Shown: positions 42,298 to 53,112, counted from the stretch's first letter. The stretch: DNA of 57,821 nucleotides from Streptomyces roseochromogenus subsp. oscitans DS 12.976 (GCF_000497445.1 NZ_CM002285.1:6208489-6266309); one strand, 5' to 3'. The notes: generated by a model from the letters alone, not told the origin. Translations and numbers: made by a program.

Positions 42298-42513
42298 TCA
42301 CCGGATCACGTAGGGGTCGGACGTGTCGTCGTTCTTGCTGTCCCAGTTGGTGTTGGTGCACGACGCCCGCAGGGTGGAGTGTGCGAGAAGGGTGCCGTCG
42401 CTCATGACGTTGACCTGGCGCTGGTGGTCGTAGGCGAACGTGGAGCCGTCCACGTCGATGGTGTAGGGCTGACGCTCGGCACGGGCGCCGAACGGGATGG
42501 TCGCGGTAGTCAC
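42298..42513 (-). CDS. Graspetide precursor peptide
   Basis: The 71-residue peptide has the SAV_5884-type leader, with PFGARAERQPYTIDVDG near the start and YDHQRQVNVMSDGTLLAHST in the middle. The core at residues 52-71 is CTNTNWDSKNDDTSDPYVIR, rich in Thr/Ser/Lys donors and Asp acceptors for side-chain esters or amides. The GTG at 42513 has GGAGG five bases upstream and is preferred over the ATG at 42525, which contains that site. ATP-grasp and methyltransferase genes follow directly. The product has not, to my knowledge, been described. Confidence 0.9.
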   Translation of the reverse strand: MTTATIPFGARAERQPYTIDVDGSTFAYDHQRQVNVMSDGTLLAHSTLRASCTNTNWDSKNDDTSDPYVIR

Positions 42514-42544
42514 ATCTACCTCCATGTGTTTGGCGGTGCAGTGA

Positions 42545-42591
42545 CCCTGCCGGGGCTCAGCATGGTGTGAACGAGCCCGGCCCCGGCAGGG
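42545..42591. terminator. Hairpin between the small-protein genes and the precursor gene
   Basis: CCCTGCCGGGG and CCCCGGCAGGG form an 11-bp stem around 25 bases. It may end the upstream minus-strand operon or act as leader structure for the precursor gene. Confidence 0.55.
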
Positions 42592-42611
42592 GGACTTTCG
42601 GGTGGCGCTGC

Positions 42612-42806
42612 TCAGCTCGTTTCAGTGCGACAGCGGGGGCAGCGGCATGGGGGCCAGGCGAACGAGTCCACTAGGCGTTCCGGGTCGGGGTTGGCCGTGA
42701 CCGTAAGGTGTCTGGACTGTGCGAGGCGCTTGCCGTCGGGGGCGAGCCGGTCGATGTGGATCGTCAGGCGGGATTCCCCGGGCTGGGGCGGCGTTCCGGC
42801 GTTCAC
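42612..42806 (-). CDS. Hypothetical small protein with C-terminal CxC pair
   Basis: The 64-residue protein starts at a GTG six bases after GGAGG (VNAGTPPQPGESRLTIHIDR onward) and ends PPCRCPRCRTETS, a possible metal-binding Cys cluster. Its start overlaps the stop of the upstream small gene as GTGA. It belongs to a three-gene run of small proteins leading to the graspetide genes. Function unknown. Confidence 0.6.
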   Translation of the reverse strand: MNAGTPPQPGESRLTIHIDRLAPDGKRLAQSRHLTVTANPDPERLVDSFAWPPCRCPRCRTETS

Positions 42807-43021
42807 CGCGCGCCTCCCGCGACAGGGGCGTGGCAGGCACAGGGGCAGCGACGCATCAGCAGCAAGCCCAGGCTGCCGGGCAGTGGCACGTCCGCCGTCT
42901 GATGGCAGGCGTCGTGCAGGTCCTCGTAGCCGGGCCGGAGGGCGAGCGCGCACTCGGCCGACAGCCACGGCGTGTCCGCGCCCTTCCCCGTCCCCTGTGG
43001 CCGTTTCATGGTCGCGCCCAT
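42803..43021 (-). CDS. Hypothetical small Cys/His-containing protein
   Basis: The 72-residue protein (MGATMKRPQGTGKGADTPWL onward) contains GYEDLHDACHQ and ends near RRCPCACHAPVAGGAR, giving a possible C/H metal site. The ATG at 43021 overlaps the previous stop as TGATG; a GTG one codon earlier is also possible. It is coupled on both sides. Similar small genes beside Streptomyces HTH regulators are familiar to me, but their role is not known. Confidence 0.6.
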   Translation of the reverse strand: MGATMKRPQGTGKGADTPWLSAECALALRPGYEDLHDACHQTADVPLPGSLGLLLMRRCPCACHAPVAGGAR

Positions 43022-43305
43022 CACGCCACCGCCTCGGCGCCGACTACGTGCCGGTCGAGGTCGATGCCGAAGTCCGCTACGAGGACGTAGGGGCGGACCA
43101 GCGCCGTCGCCCGACCGTCGAGGGGCACGTCAAGCCCGTACGGGGACCGGTGAGCGGGAAGGCCCGGGGAGGCCGTGCGGGGCGCCTCGGGCTGGTCGAC
43201 GGGTACCGGTCGGATGGGGCGCGCAGTCAGCCGGCGCCTACCGGTACTGGGCGCGAACACGCCCAGTACCCATCGCAGGAATGCGTGGATAATGCCCACT
43301 GTCAT
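43021..43305 (-). CDS. Hypothetical small protein with N-terminal hydrophobic segment
   Basis: The 94-residue protein begins MTVGIIHAFLRWVLGVFAPS, a hydrophobic segment followed by GRRR, so it is either membrane-attached or has an amphipathic start. The rest is Pro/Arg-rich with a C-terminal PYVLVADFGIDLDRHVVGA. ATG 43305 follows GGAG; GTG 43314 is an alternative. It is the first gene of the small-protein operon and divergent from the HTH regulator gene. Confidence 0.6.
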   Translation of the reverse strand: MTVGIIHAFLRWVLGVFAPSTGRRRLTARPIRPVPVDQPEAPRTASPGLPAHRSPYGLDVPLDGRATALVRPYVLVADFGIDLDRHVVGAEAVA

Positions 43306-43501
43306 CAGCTCCACTCAGTTGGTGGCCACGCCCCGGGGCCGTCGCGAGCGGTCGCCGGGGTTAGCTCTGTCGATGTATTGAGCGTTGTCCATCGCGTGCA
43401 ATTGCGGGATGACCGGCGGGCGTTACCGAGGCGGTAATACACTCGTTGCCACTTCGGAAGTGCTCCGCACTGCGCATACGATCACTCCGGAAGTTGGCCC
43501 C

Positions 43502-44956
43502 ATGGACGACACCACCCCCGGCCCGCTCGCCCCTGGTGTCCTCGACAGAGGCGACCTCAAGCGAGCCCTGGCAGAGCACGACTTCGCAGCCGCATTCGCA
43601 CTCATCAAGAAGTGGGGCGGCCTCTCGCAGAACCGCATCGCCGCGGCTTGCCAGCTCACGCCAGGCAAGGTCTCGACGATCATCAGCGGTCGGCAGCAGG
43701 TCACCAGCTTCGAGGTGATCTGCCGCATTGCCGATGGGCTGCGAATTCCCGGGCGGATGGTGGGACTTGCCGACCGGCCCTGGGAGGCGCAGCCCGACAT
43801 CCCAGACCAACCGACACCTACCCCGGCGACCCGATTACCCGTTGAGGACGAGTCATGGATTCCCACGGCGACCGTGCACCTGACCGGAGACCTGACGAGG
43901 AGTGACCTTCTGATGGACCGTCGTGCAGCAACATGCGCCATCGCCGGCGCGGCTCTGTCCGGCGCCGCGCTCCTCGACTCCCTTGAGGGTTGGCTCCAGC
44001 CCGCGTCAGCCTCGGGGTCCGGCACATACCACCGGGGCCGCATCGGAATGGGTGAAGTACGGCAGCTGGAAGGAACAGCGCGCGCGTTCCGAGCGTGGGA
44101 CCATCGGTACGGCGGAGGCCTCCGTCGTAAGGCTGTCGTCGGCCAACTCAACGAGGTCGCAGGCCACCTTGAAGAGCACCAGGCGCCAGATGTCGAGCGG
44201 GGTCTGTTCCAGGTGATGGCCTACCTCGGAGGCACGGCCGCGACGATCGCCTGGGACTCCGGACTCCAGCGGCAGGCGCAGTCGTACTACCTGCTCGCCC
44301 TGCGCGCGGCCCACGCCGCCGGCGACGCCGCCTTCGGCGCGAACGTGCTGGCCGGTATGGCCCGGCAGATGCTGTACCGGGACCGTCCACCGGACGCGCT
44401 CGAACTGGTGCACCTGGCGCAGAAAGGTGCGCGCCGAGCTGCAGGACCGCGTCTGCGGGCGATGCTGCACACGCGGGAGGCGTGGGCGTACGCGGCCATG
44501 GGGCGCGCGGCGGCCTTCCAACGGGCCACCGGCGAGGCGGCCGAGGCTCTCGCCGACGCAGGGGCGGACGATGAGCCGTACTGGATCTCGTACTTCGACA
44601 ATGCGGAGCTGTCCGGTGTCACCGGCGGTCGCCTGCTGGACATGGCCCGCAAGGAGCCCCAACAGTATGCCGAGCGAGCTGCGGACTCGATCCGTCAGGC
44701 TCTGGCCCGGCGCGGCCCGGAGGCTGGGCGCAGCCACGCTCTCGACAGGATCGGCCTGGCAGAGTGCCACTTCCTCATGGGCGACGTCACCGGGGCCGTG
44801 GAGCACACTCAGCGCGCCGTCGAAGCAGCGGCCCGTACCAAGTCCAGCCGCGTTCGGGCGCAGCTCGGCCAGCTGTATCCGTACACCGTCGGCAGGGGCG
44901 CCTCACGGCCGACGGCCGAGGCCCGGACAATGATCCGCGACATGCTGTCGAGCTGA
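43502..44956 (+). CDS. XRE-type HTH regulator with TPR-like C-terminal domain
   Basis: The 484-residue protein has an N-terminal HTH (residues about 20-85; LSQNRIAAACQLTPGKVSTI and ISGRQQVTSFEVICRIADGL), a linker, and a long helical TPR-like region from about residue 180. This is like Streptomyces regulators that sense peptides or small signals through the TPR solenoid. A TTA leucine codon at 43835-43837 suggests bldA dependence. It is divergent from the small-protein and graspetide genes and is the likely regulator of that cluster (inference). Confidence 0.85.
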   Translation: MDDTTPGPLAPGVLDRGDLKRALAEHDFAAAFALIKKWGGLSQNRIAAACQLTPGKVSTIISGRQQVTSFEVICRIADGLRIPGRMVGLADRPWEAQPDIPDQPTPTPATRLPVEDESWIPTATVHLTGDLTRSDLLMDRRAATCAIAGAALSGAALLDSLEGWLQPASASGSGTYHRGRIGMGEVRQLEGTARAFRAWDHRYGGGLRRKAVVGQLNEVAGHLEEHQAPDVERGLFQVMAYLGGTAATIAWDSGLQRQAQSYYLLALRAAHAAGDAAFGANVLAGMARQMLYRDRPPDALELVHLAQKGARRAAGPRLRAMLHTREAWAYAAMGRAAAFQRATGEAAEALADAGADDEPYWISYFDNAELSGVTGGRLLDMARKEPQQYAERAADSIRQALARRGPEAGRSHALDRIGLAECHFLMGDVTGAVEHTQRAVEAAARTKSSRVRAQLGQLYPYTVGRGASRPTAEARTMIRDMLSS

Positions 44957-44965
44957 AGGAGCAAC

Positions 44966-45451
44966 GTGACCACGATCGCCGTCACCGGGCACATGGACCT
45001 GACCGAGGACAGCGTGCCCCTGGTGCTTGACGCCCTGCGGGAGACGCTGAAGCCGTATGCCGCAGACCTGACCGGTGTCACCTGTATTGCCAAGGGAGCG
45101 GACTCGCTGTTTGCGGAGGTCGTGCTGGAACTCGGCGGCCGTCTGACCGCAGTGATCCCCTCACGGGATTACCGGCGGAACAAGGTCAAGACCGACCATG
45201 CCGACACGTTCGACCGCCTCTCCGAGGCCGCGGGCGAGGTTCTCGTCCTGGAGCACGAGACAGCAAACCGGTCGGCCTACGAGGACGCCAACCGCACGCT
45301 GCTCCAGCGGGCTGACCGGCTTGTCGCCGTCTGGGACGGCACGCCGCCGTCCGCCAAGGGCGGCGGTACGGCGGACACAGTGCTGGAGGCCCGCGACGCC
45401 GGGCTGCCCGTCGACGTCATCTGGCCGGACGGGGCAGCCCGCCGCGGCTGA
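44966..45451 (+). CDS. SLOG-like Rossmannoid protein
   Basis: The 161-residue protein begins MTTIAVTGHMDLTEDSVPLV and has CIAKGADSLFAEVVLELGGR, AVIPSRDYRR and a late VAVWDGTPPSAKGGGTAD motif. This pattern is of SLOG/LOG/DprA-type nucleotide-ligand domains. The GTG at 44966 has AAGGAG upstream and lies nine bases after the HTH/TPR regulator, so they are one operon. Such domains bind or process nucleotide signals; here it may make or sense a ligand for the regulator (inference). Confidence 0.7.
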   Translation: MTTIAVTGHMDLTEDSVPLVLDALRETLKPYAADLTGVTCIAKGADSLFAEVVLELGGRLTAVIPSRDYRRNKVKTDHADTFDRLSEAAGEVLVLEHETANRSAYEDANRTLLQRADRLVAVWDGTPPSAKGGGTADTVLEARDAGLPVDVIWPDGAARRG

Positions 45452-45464
45452 GCACGCCGGGTCC

Positions 45465-45724
45465 AACACGCCCGCGTACCGCGCATGCTTGAGGATCTCC
45501 ATGTCCGCGATCTGGAACTGGATGGCCCGGTAGGCGCCGATCGGCCGCCGAAGGCCTGGCGTTCCTTGGCGTACTTCACCGACTAGTCCACACAGCCCTG
45601 CTAGAGGCCGGTCTCCAGGGCGGCGATGGCGATGCGGCCCTCGTCCCGGATGCGCAGGAACCGGGCGTAGCCGCGGCCCTCCTCGCCGAGCAGGTTGGCG
45701 GCGGGCACGCGGACGTCGAAGGGC
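45465..45724 (-). pseudogene. Decayed fragment of a second acyl-CoA dehydrogenase gene
   Basis: The stretch aligns with 47690-47950 in the intact acyl-CoA dehydrogenase gene, same orientation, at an estimated 80-85% identity by eye. It encodes recognisable LLGEEGRGYA, EGRIAIAALETGL, KYAKERQAFG and AIQFQIADMEI. It carries two in-frame TAG codons and a one-base deletion near 45540. It is too diverged to be a fresh copy of the neighbour, so it is probably a relic of a related gene. Confidence 0.85.
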
Positions 45725-46219
45725 ATGCTGCTCGCGCTGAGCGAGGAGTACACCGACCACTACACCGACCACTACACGGTGGACGGTGACATCTTCGACG
45801 AGTGCACTGACATCGCCCTGACCGCGTTCCTGAGCCTGGCGGAGCGCGGTGACGGAGAGTGCGGGCAGGCGTGGCAGAACTGGGTCACCAGGGAGGGCCG
45901 GGAGACGTACGCGTACATGACGCTGGACGCCCTGCTGGCGGCCATGGCCGTCCACTCGACCGAGGCGGCACAGGACGACCGCACGGTGCTGGTACCCGTA
46001 CGGGTGACCGATGTGCTGCGACGTGATCGGGCCTACTACAACAGGTACTTACGACGCGCCCTCCCCAACCCCCTTCGGGATGCCAAGCAGTTGGTGCTGT
46101 TCTCGAACATCCCCATCACCGACTCCAGGGCCCTCGGCGAGGCCATGCACTGTCTCCAACAGTGGTGCAGCAAGGGGAGCCTCGCCCGCGTCTACTCGGC
46201 TATCAACTCAGGAGGATGA
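45725..46219 (+). CDS. Hypothetical protein, possibly 5'-truncated
   Basis: The frame from ATG 45725 gives 164 residues (MLLALSEEYTDHYTDHYTVD onward) with a short TDHY duplication. A helical body has FLSLAERGDGECGQAWQNWV and a C-terminal CLQQWCSKGSLARVYSAI. The start lies exactly at the end of the acyl-CoA dehydrogenase relic with no ribosome site, so the original 5' end may be lost. A TTA codon occurs at 46049. The stop overlaps the CYTH gene as ATGA. No family recognised. Confidence 0.5.
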   Translation: MLLALSEEYTDHYTDHYTVDGDIFDECTDIALTAFLSLAERGDGECGQAWQNWVTREGRETYAYMTLDALLAAMAVHSTEAAQDDRTVLVPVRVTDVLRRDRAYYNRYLRRALPNPLRDAKQLVLFSNIPITDSRALGEAMHCLQQWCSKGSLARVYSAINSGG

Positions 46220-46800
46220 CCAGATTGGACAGCGCGATCGAAGTGGAGCGAAAGAGGCAGCTGCCGGACGACGGCAGGCAGTTGGCGCTCCTGCTCGGTG
46301 AGCTCGGCTGGAAGCCGACTCACCCGCTGACCGAGGTGGACACGTACTACAGCCGCCCGGACATCGACTACATGGCGACCGTGGAGTGTCTGCGGGTGCG
46401 GCGCCGGGGTGACTTCGCGGAGATCACCTACAAGCCGCCGTCCACCGCGGTCACACACAGCGCCAACGGCGTGATCTCGAAGCAGGAGACCAACGTCCAC
46501 CTCGACTCGGCGAGCCAGGCCGCGCTCGCGGACCAGCTGCTGGAGTACATCGGCATGCGGCCCCTGGTCCGCGTGGAGAAGAACCGGACGACGTACCACC
46601 ACCCGACGCAGCCCGGCGTCACCGTCAGCATCGACATGGTGGCCGGTGTCGGGGCGTTCGTGGAGACGGAGGTCATCAGCACCGATGTGACGCTGGCAAC
46701 CCTGAAGGTGGAGCAGACCGAGAACCAGCTCGGCATCACGGACCTGCCCCCGGTCGATCTGCCGTACAGGGACCTCGCGCTTACCCGGGCTCCCGCGTGA
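46216..46800 (+). CDS. CYTH-domain protein (class IV adenylate cyclase/thiamine triphosphatase-like)
   Basis: The 194-residue protein has the ExExK signature early (IEVERKR). Alternating charged strands follow, as in triphosphate tunnel enzymes: VECLRVRRRGDFAEITYKPP, VRVEKNRTTYHHPT and VSIDMVAGVGAFVETEVIS. It should bind a triphosphate substrate with a divalent metal; cyclase versus phosphatase cannot be told. ATG 46216 directly abuts GGAGG, so the TTG at 46225, nine bases away, is a likely alternative start. Confidence 0.8.
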   Translation: MTRLDSAIEVERKRQLPDDGRQLALLLGELGWKPTHPLTEVDTYYSRPDIDYMATVECLRVRRRGDFAEITYKPPSTAVTHSANGVISKQETNVHLDSASQAALADQLLEYIGMRPLVRVEKNRTTYHHPTQPGVTVSIDMVAGVGAFVETEVISTDVTLATLKVEQTENQLGITDLPPVDLPYRDLALTRAPA

Positions 46801-46850
46801 GCGGACTACGCAGAGCCCACGACAGGAGTGAGGGGAGCGGAAGAGGGTGA

Positions 46851-46904
46851 GGCGCGGCGTCGGCCTTCGACGCATCAGCACGTCTTGAAGGCCGACGCCG
46901 CGCC
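46851..46904. terminator. Bidirectional terminator
   Basis: An 18-bp perfect stem (GGCGCGGCGTCGGCCTTC and its complement) with an 18-base loop lies between the convergent CYTH and secreted-protein genes. Confidence 0.85.
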
Positions 46905-46909
46905 ACGTC

Positions 46910-47326
46910 TCAGCTCACCTTGATGGTGGCCTTCCACGGCGCGATGGCGAGGGGGCACTTGTACCCAGGGTCAGGGTGGCACTGCCGCACAGCGGAGACG
47001 GTGCTCGTGCCCGGGCTTTCCGCGTGCAGGACCGCGTATGCGTCACCGGCCGGTGTCGTACCGCTGACAGTCCGGGCCAGGACGTGGGCATCGCGGGTGC
47101 TCGGCATGCTCCACGTGTACGTCAAGCCCCGCTCGCGGGAGGCCTTCAGCCGGATCTCGGTGTCGTCACCGACCGACCGGGCCACGGTGCGGCCGTTGTC
47201 GGAGTTGGTGAGGACGAGGCGGTCGGCCCGAGCGGAGTGCGGCGCGGCGGAAGCGGCCGGGGTGACCAGCGTGGCGGTCACCATCAGTCCCAACGTCAAT
47301 CCGGTCGCATACTTCGCGGCTTTCAC
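46910..47326 (-). CDS. Small secreted protein, possibly chagasin-like
   Basis: The 138-residue product starts VKAAKYATGLTLGLMVTATL with a Sec signal cleaved after PAASA. The mature domain is beta-rich (SVGDDTEIRLKASRERGLTY, TWSMPSTRD, GTSTVSAVRQCHPDPGYKC) and loosely resembles I42 chagasin-type protease inhibitors, with one Cys pair. The GTG at 47326 has GGAGG five bases upstream. It converges with the CYTH gene. The inhibitor assignment is weak. The spacer 47327-47436 shows no gene. Confidence 0.6.
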   Translation of the reverse strand: MKAAKYATGLTLGLMVTATLVTPAASAAPHSARADRLVLTNSDNGRTVARSVGDDTEIRLKASRERGLTYTWSMPSTRDAHVLARTVSGTTPAGDAYAVLHAESPGTSTVSAVRQCHPDPGYKCPLAIAPWKATIKVS

Positions 47327-47436
47327 GGTTACCTCCAGGCAGATGACGGACGCGCTGATCAACGTCCCGCACGCCCGTCACGCAATGCCCTGCCCCGAGA
47401 GAACCACCTGATTCGCCGAACAGCGCCCCTGTACCC

Positions 47437-48597
47437 CTAGCTCACCAATCCCAGTTCCCGCGCGATCAGCATCCGCTGGACCTCGCTCGTGCCCTCGCCG
47501 ATCTCCAGGATCTTGGAGTCGCGCCACATGCGGGCCACCGGGTACTCGTTCATGAAGCCGTAGCCGCCGTGGATCTGGGTGGCGTCGCGGGCGTTGTCCA
47601 CGGCGATGGTGGAGGAGTACAGCTTGGCCAGGGCCGCCTCCTTCTTGAAGGGTTCGCCGGCCACCAGGCGGCTCGCCGCGTCGCGCCAGGCCAGGCGGGC
47701 CGTGTACGCCTTCATCTCCATGTCGGCGATCTTGAACTGGATGGCCTGGTTGGCACCGATGGGCTTGCCGAAGGCGTGGCGTTCCTTCGCGTACTTCAGC
47801 GACTCGTCGACGCAGCCCTGCGCCAGGCCCGTCGCGAGGGCCGCGATGGCGATGCGGCCCTCGTCGAGGATGCGCAGGAACTGGGCGTAGCCCCGGCCCT
47901 CCTCGCCGAGCAGATTGGCGGCGGGGACCCGGACGTCGGCGAACGACAGCTCGCGGGTGTCGGAGGCGTTCCAGCCGACCTTCGAGTAGGGAGCCGCCAC
48001 CGTGAAGCCGGGGGTGCCCGACGGGACGATGATGGACGAGATCTCCGGCCTGCCGTCCGGCTTGCGGCCCGTCACCGCCGTGACCGTCACCAAACCCGTG
48101 ATGTCCGTACCCGAGTTGGTGATGAAGCACTTCGTGCCGTTGATCACCCATTCGTTCGTGTCCGGGTCCAGCCGGGCCGTCGTACGGGTCGCGCCCGCGT
48201 CGCTGCCGCCGTCCGGTTCCGTCAGGCCGAACGCGCCCAGGATCTCGCCCGTGCACAGGCGCGGGAGCCACTCGCGCTTCTGCTCCTCCGTGCCGAACAG
48301 GTGCAGCGGCATGGCGCCCAGGGAGACGCCCGCTTCGAGGGTGATCGCCACGGACGAGTCGACTCTCGCCAACTCCTCCAGGGCGACGCCGAGCGCCAGA
48401 TAGTCGCCGCCCATGCCGCCGTACTCCTCCGGGAACGGCAGCCCGAACAGGCCCATACGGCCCATCTCGCGGACGATCTCGTACGGGAACTCGTGCCGCT
48501 CGTAGAAGTCGCCGATCTTCGGCGCCACGACATCGTGCGCGAACTCCTCCACCGTACGGCGGAGTTCCTCCAGCTCGGGGCTGAGACGGTGGTCCAT
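47437..48597 (-). CDS. Acyl-CoA dehydrogenase of the leucine/branched-chain catabolic operon
   Basis: The 386-residue flavoprotein oxidises acyl-CoA to enoyl-CoA. It shows AFGLTEPDGGSDAGATRTTA, KCFITNSG, GRIAIAALATGLAQGCVDES, QIHGGYGFMNEYPVARMWRD, and EIGEGTSEVQRMLIARELGL, whose Glu is the usual base. It is the fourth gene after carboxylase beta, alpha and HMG-CoA lyase, so isovaleryl-CoA is the likely substrate. The start ATG at 48597 is five bases after the HMG-CoA lyase stop. Confidence 0.93.
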   Translation of the reverse strand: MDHRLSPELEELRRTVEEFAHDVVAPKIGDFYERHEFPYEIVREMGRMGLFGLPFPEEYGGMGGDYLALGVALEELARVDSSVAITLEAGVSLGAMPLHLFGTEEQKREWLPRLCTGEILGAFGLTEPDGGSDAGATRTTARLDPDTNEWVINGTKCFITNSGTDITGLVTVTAVTGRKPDGRPEISSIIVPSGTPGFTVAAPYSKVGWNASDTRELSFADVRVPAANLLGEEGRGYAQFLRILDEGRIAIAALATGLAQGCVDESLKYAKERHAFGKPIGANQAIQFKIADMEMKAYTARLAWRDAASRLVAGEPFKKEAALAKLYSSTIAVDNARDATQIHGGYGFMNEYPVARMWRDSKILEIGEGTSEVQRMLIARELGLVS

Positions 48598-48602
48598 GCT
48601 GA

Positions 48603-49547
48603 TCACTGGTCCTTGTGGGAGAGAGCGCGGACGGTACGGGACGGGCTGGGCCGGTCCAGATGGGCGGCCATCCACACGCTGGTGGCGGTCAGACGGCCGA
48701 GGTCGACCCCGGTCTCGATGCCGAGGCCGTGCAGCATCCAGACGAGGTCCTCGGTGGCGAGGTTGCCGGTGGCGGACTTGGCGTACGGGCAGCCGCCGAG
48801 GCCTCCGGCCGAGGCGTCGACGGTGGTCACGCCGTGCTCCAGGGCCGCGTAGGTGTTCGCGAGCGCCTGGCCGTAGGTGTCGTGGAAGTGGACGCCGATC
48901 ATGTTCGTCGGCACGCGCTCCTCGTTGAGGAGGGAGAGCAGTTCGAGCACGTGGCCCGGCGTTGCGACTCCGATGGTGTCGCCGAGGCTCAGCTCGTCGC
49001 AGCCCATGTCGCGCAGGGCCGTGCAGACGCGGGCCACCTGGTGGAGCGGGACCGCACCCTCCCAGGGGTCGCCGAAGCACATGGACACATAGCCGCGTAC
49101 GTGCGCGCCCGCGTCCTTGGCCTGCCGGACCACCGGCGCGAACACGGCCAGCGACTCGTCCACCGTGCGGTTGAGGTTGGCCTTCGCGAAGGACTCGGTG
49201 GCGCTGGCGAAGACGGCGACCCGGTCGGCGCCGAGCGCCAGCGCCCGGTCCAGGCCCCGCTGGTTGGGCACCAGCACCGGAAGCTCGACCCCCGGCAGGT
49301 CGCTGATCAACGGGAACAGCTGCTCGGCGTCGGCCAGTTGGGGCACCCACTTGGGATGCACGAAGCTCGTCGCCTCGATCGTCGTCAGGCCCGCGTCGGC
49401 GAGCCGGCGGATGAACTCCGCCTTGATCTCGGCCGGTACGACCCGCTGCTCGTTCTGCAGCCCGTCGCGCGCGCCGACCTCGTGGATCCGCACCCGCTCG
49501 GGCAGATCGGAAGCCGGTACGACCATGGGGAGACCGTTGACAGTCAC
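48603..49547 (-). CDS. Hydroxymethylglutaryl-CoA lyase
   Basis: The 314-residue TIM-barrel enzyme cleaves HMG-CoA to acetyl-CoA and acetoacetate, the last step of leucine degradation. It shows the catalytic start [12 protein letters not shown], a [19 protein letters not shown] stretch, [31 protein letters not shown] and the conserved loop Cys in [14 protein letters not shown]. It overlaps the carboxylase alpha gene by four bases. Confidence 0.95.
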   Translation of the reverse strand: MTVNGLPMVVPASDLPERVRIHEVGARDGLQNEQRVVPAEIKAEFIRRLADAGLTTIEATSFVHPKWVPQLADAEQLFPLISDLPGVELPVLVPNQRGLDRALALGADRVAVFASATESFAKANLNRTVDESLAVFAPVVRQAKDAGAHVRGYVSMCFGDPWEGAVPLHQVARVCTALRDMGCDELSLGDTIGVATPGHVLELLSLLNEERVPTNMIGVHFHDTYGQALANTYAALEHGVTTVDASAGGLGGCPYAKSATGNLATEDLVWMLHGLGIETGVDLGRLTATSVWMAAHLDRPSPSRTVRALSHKDQ

Positions 49548-51469
49548 TCCGCCACCGTCCCTTCCTCGTCGTGCGGTGCGATCACGGCCAGCACCTGGTC
49601 CATGGCGACCGTCGTGCCCGCCGTCACGTCCAGCTCGGCGACCGTGCCGGCGTGCGGGGCGGAGATGACGTGCTCCATCTTCATCGCCTCCACCACCAGC
49701 AGGCTCTGCCCGGCGGCCACCTCGTCGCCGACGGCCACCTTGACCACGGTGACCGTGCCGGGCATCGGTGCGGTGAGGGAGTCGGCGCCCGCGTGGGAGG
49801 ACCTGCCGAGGGACGCGGCCACCGGGTCGTGGTCCCGCACCTGCCAGGCGTCGCCGTCCCGGCCGATCCAGTCACCGGCCCGGTGGAAGGCGTGACGGAC
49901 GCCGTCGAGGGTGACGGAGACCGTGTCGCCGGTGACGGTCGCGGTGCCGCGCGGGGTGTACGTCACCGGATCCTGTACCCGCAGGTGGAAGGCGGGCGGC
50001 TTCGGGGTGCCGCCGAGCCGCCAGCCGCTCGGCACCGAGAAGGGGTCGACCCAGCCGTCCGTGCGCGGCTCCAGCGCACGCGCGCGTACGGCCGCCGCCG
50101 CCTCGTAGACCTCCTCGGGTACGTCCGCCAAGACCAGCTCGTCCACGACCCGCTCGACCAGGCCCGTGTCCAGCTCGCCCGCGACGACCGCCGGATGCGC
50201 CAGCAGCCTGCGCAGAAAGCCCGCGTTGGTCGGCACCCCCAGCGTGACCGTCTCCGCCAGCGCCGCCCGGAGCCCCCGCAACGCCGTCTCGCGGTCGGGG
50301 CCGTAGGCGATCACCTTGGACAGCATCGGGTCGTAGAGGCTGCCGACCTCGGTGCCCTCACTGAGCCCGGAGTCGGTGCGGATGCCGTCGCCCTGCGGCT
50401 CGTGCAGCAGCAGCACCGTGCCGCCGGAGGGGAGGAAGCCCCGTGAGGGGTCTTCCGCGCAGATCCGCGCCTCCACCGCGTGCCCGGTCAGCCGTACGTC
50501 GTCCTGCGCGAAGCCCAGCTTCTCCCCGGCCGCCACCCGCACCTGCCACTCCACCAGGTCCAGGCCCGTGACGAGTTCGGTGACCGGGTGCTCCACCTGG
50601 AGGCGGGTGTTCATCTCCATGAAGTAGTACTGGGTGGGGTCGTTGCCCGGCACGATGAACTCCACCGTGCCCGCGCCCCGGTACCCGCACGAGCGGGCCG
50701 CCTGCACCGCCGCCTCGCCCATCGCGGCCCGGGTCCGCTCATCCAGGAGCACGCTCGGCGCCTCCTCGATGATCTTCTGGTGCCGCCGCTGCAGCGAGCA
50801 CTCGCGCTCGCCGAGGTGGACGACGCCCCCGTGGCCGTCGGCCAGCACCTGGATCTCGATGTGCCGGGGCCGGTCGATCCACCGCTCCACCAGCAGCGTG
50901 TCGTCGCCGAAGGAGGCGCGGGCCTCGCGGCGGGCGGCCGCGATATCCTCCTCCAGGACCGTCAGGTCCCGCACCAGGCGCATGCCCTTGCCGCCACCGC
51001 CGGCGGACGGCTTCAGCAGCACGGGCGCGCCCAACTCGCGGGCCGCCTGGGCCAGTTCGGGGTCGCGTCCGCCGGGGACCACCGGGACTCCGGCCGCCTT
51101 CACCGTCTCCTTGGCGCGGATCTTGTCGCCCATGAGCGCGATCGCGTCCGCCGGCGGGCCGATGAAGACCAGCCCCGCCTCCTCGCAGGCGCGCGCGAAG
51201 CCCGCGTTCTCGGCGAGGAAGCCGTAGCCCGGGTGGACTGCCTGCGCGCCGGTGCGGGCGGCGGCCTCCAGCAGCCGCTCCACCGACAGATAGCTCTCGG
51301 CGGCCGGCGCCGGACCGATCCGTACCGCCGTGTCGGCCTCCCGGACGTGCCGCGCGTCCGCGTCGGCGTCGGAGAAGACCGCCACCGAGCGCACGCCCAG
51401 CGAGCGGAGCGTACGGATGACGCGTACGGCGATCTCGCCCCGGTTGGCGACCAGCACTGTGTCGAACAC
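49544..51469 (-). CDS. Biotin-dependent acyl-CoA carboxylase alpha subunit (methylcrotonoyl-CoA carboxylase type)
   Basis: The 641-residue protein has a biotin carboxylase domain ([20 protein letters not shown] at the start, [17 protein letters not shown]-binding, [15 protein letters not shown] near residue 290). A BT-type linker follows, then a C-terminal biotinyl domain with the biotinylated Lys in VVEAMKMEH. It carboxylates biotin with bicarbonate and ATP and hands it to the beta subunit. The GTG at 51469 follows GGAGGGGAACC and is 11 bases after the beta-subunit stop. Confidence 0.95.
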   Translation of the reverse strand: MFDTVLVANRGEIAVRVIRTLRSLGVRSVAVFSDADADARHVREADTAVRIGPAPAAESYLSVERLLEAAARTGAQAVHPGYGFLAENAGFARACEEAGLVFIGPPADAIALMGDKIRAKETVKAAGVPVVPGGRDPELAQAARELGAPVLLKPSAGGGGKGMRLVRDLTVLEEDIAAARREARASFGDDTLLVERWIDRPRHIEIQVLADGHGGVVHLGERECSLQRRHQKIIEEAPSVLLDERTRAAMGEAAVQAARSCGYRGAGTVEFIVPGNDPTQYYFMEMNTRLQVEHPVTELVTGLDLVEWQVRVAAGEKLGFAQDDVRLTGHAVEARICAEDPSRGFLPSGGTVLLLHEPQGDGIRTDSGLSEGTEVGSLYDPMLSKVIAYGPDRETALRGLRAALAETVTLGVPTNAGFLRRLLAHPAVVAGELDTGLVERVVDELVLADVPEEVYEAAAAVRARALEPRTDGWVDPFSVPSGWRLGGTPKPPAFHLRVQDPVTYTPRGTATVTGDTVSVTLDGVRHAFHRAGDWIGRDGDAWQVRDHDPVAASLGRSSHAGADSLTAPMPGTVTVVKVAVGDEVAAGQSLLVVEAMKMEHVISAPHAGTVAELDVTAGTTVAMDQVLAVIAPHDEEGTVAE

Positions 51470-51480
51470 GGTTCCCCTCC

Positions 51481-53112
<1,632 letters not shown>

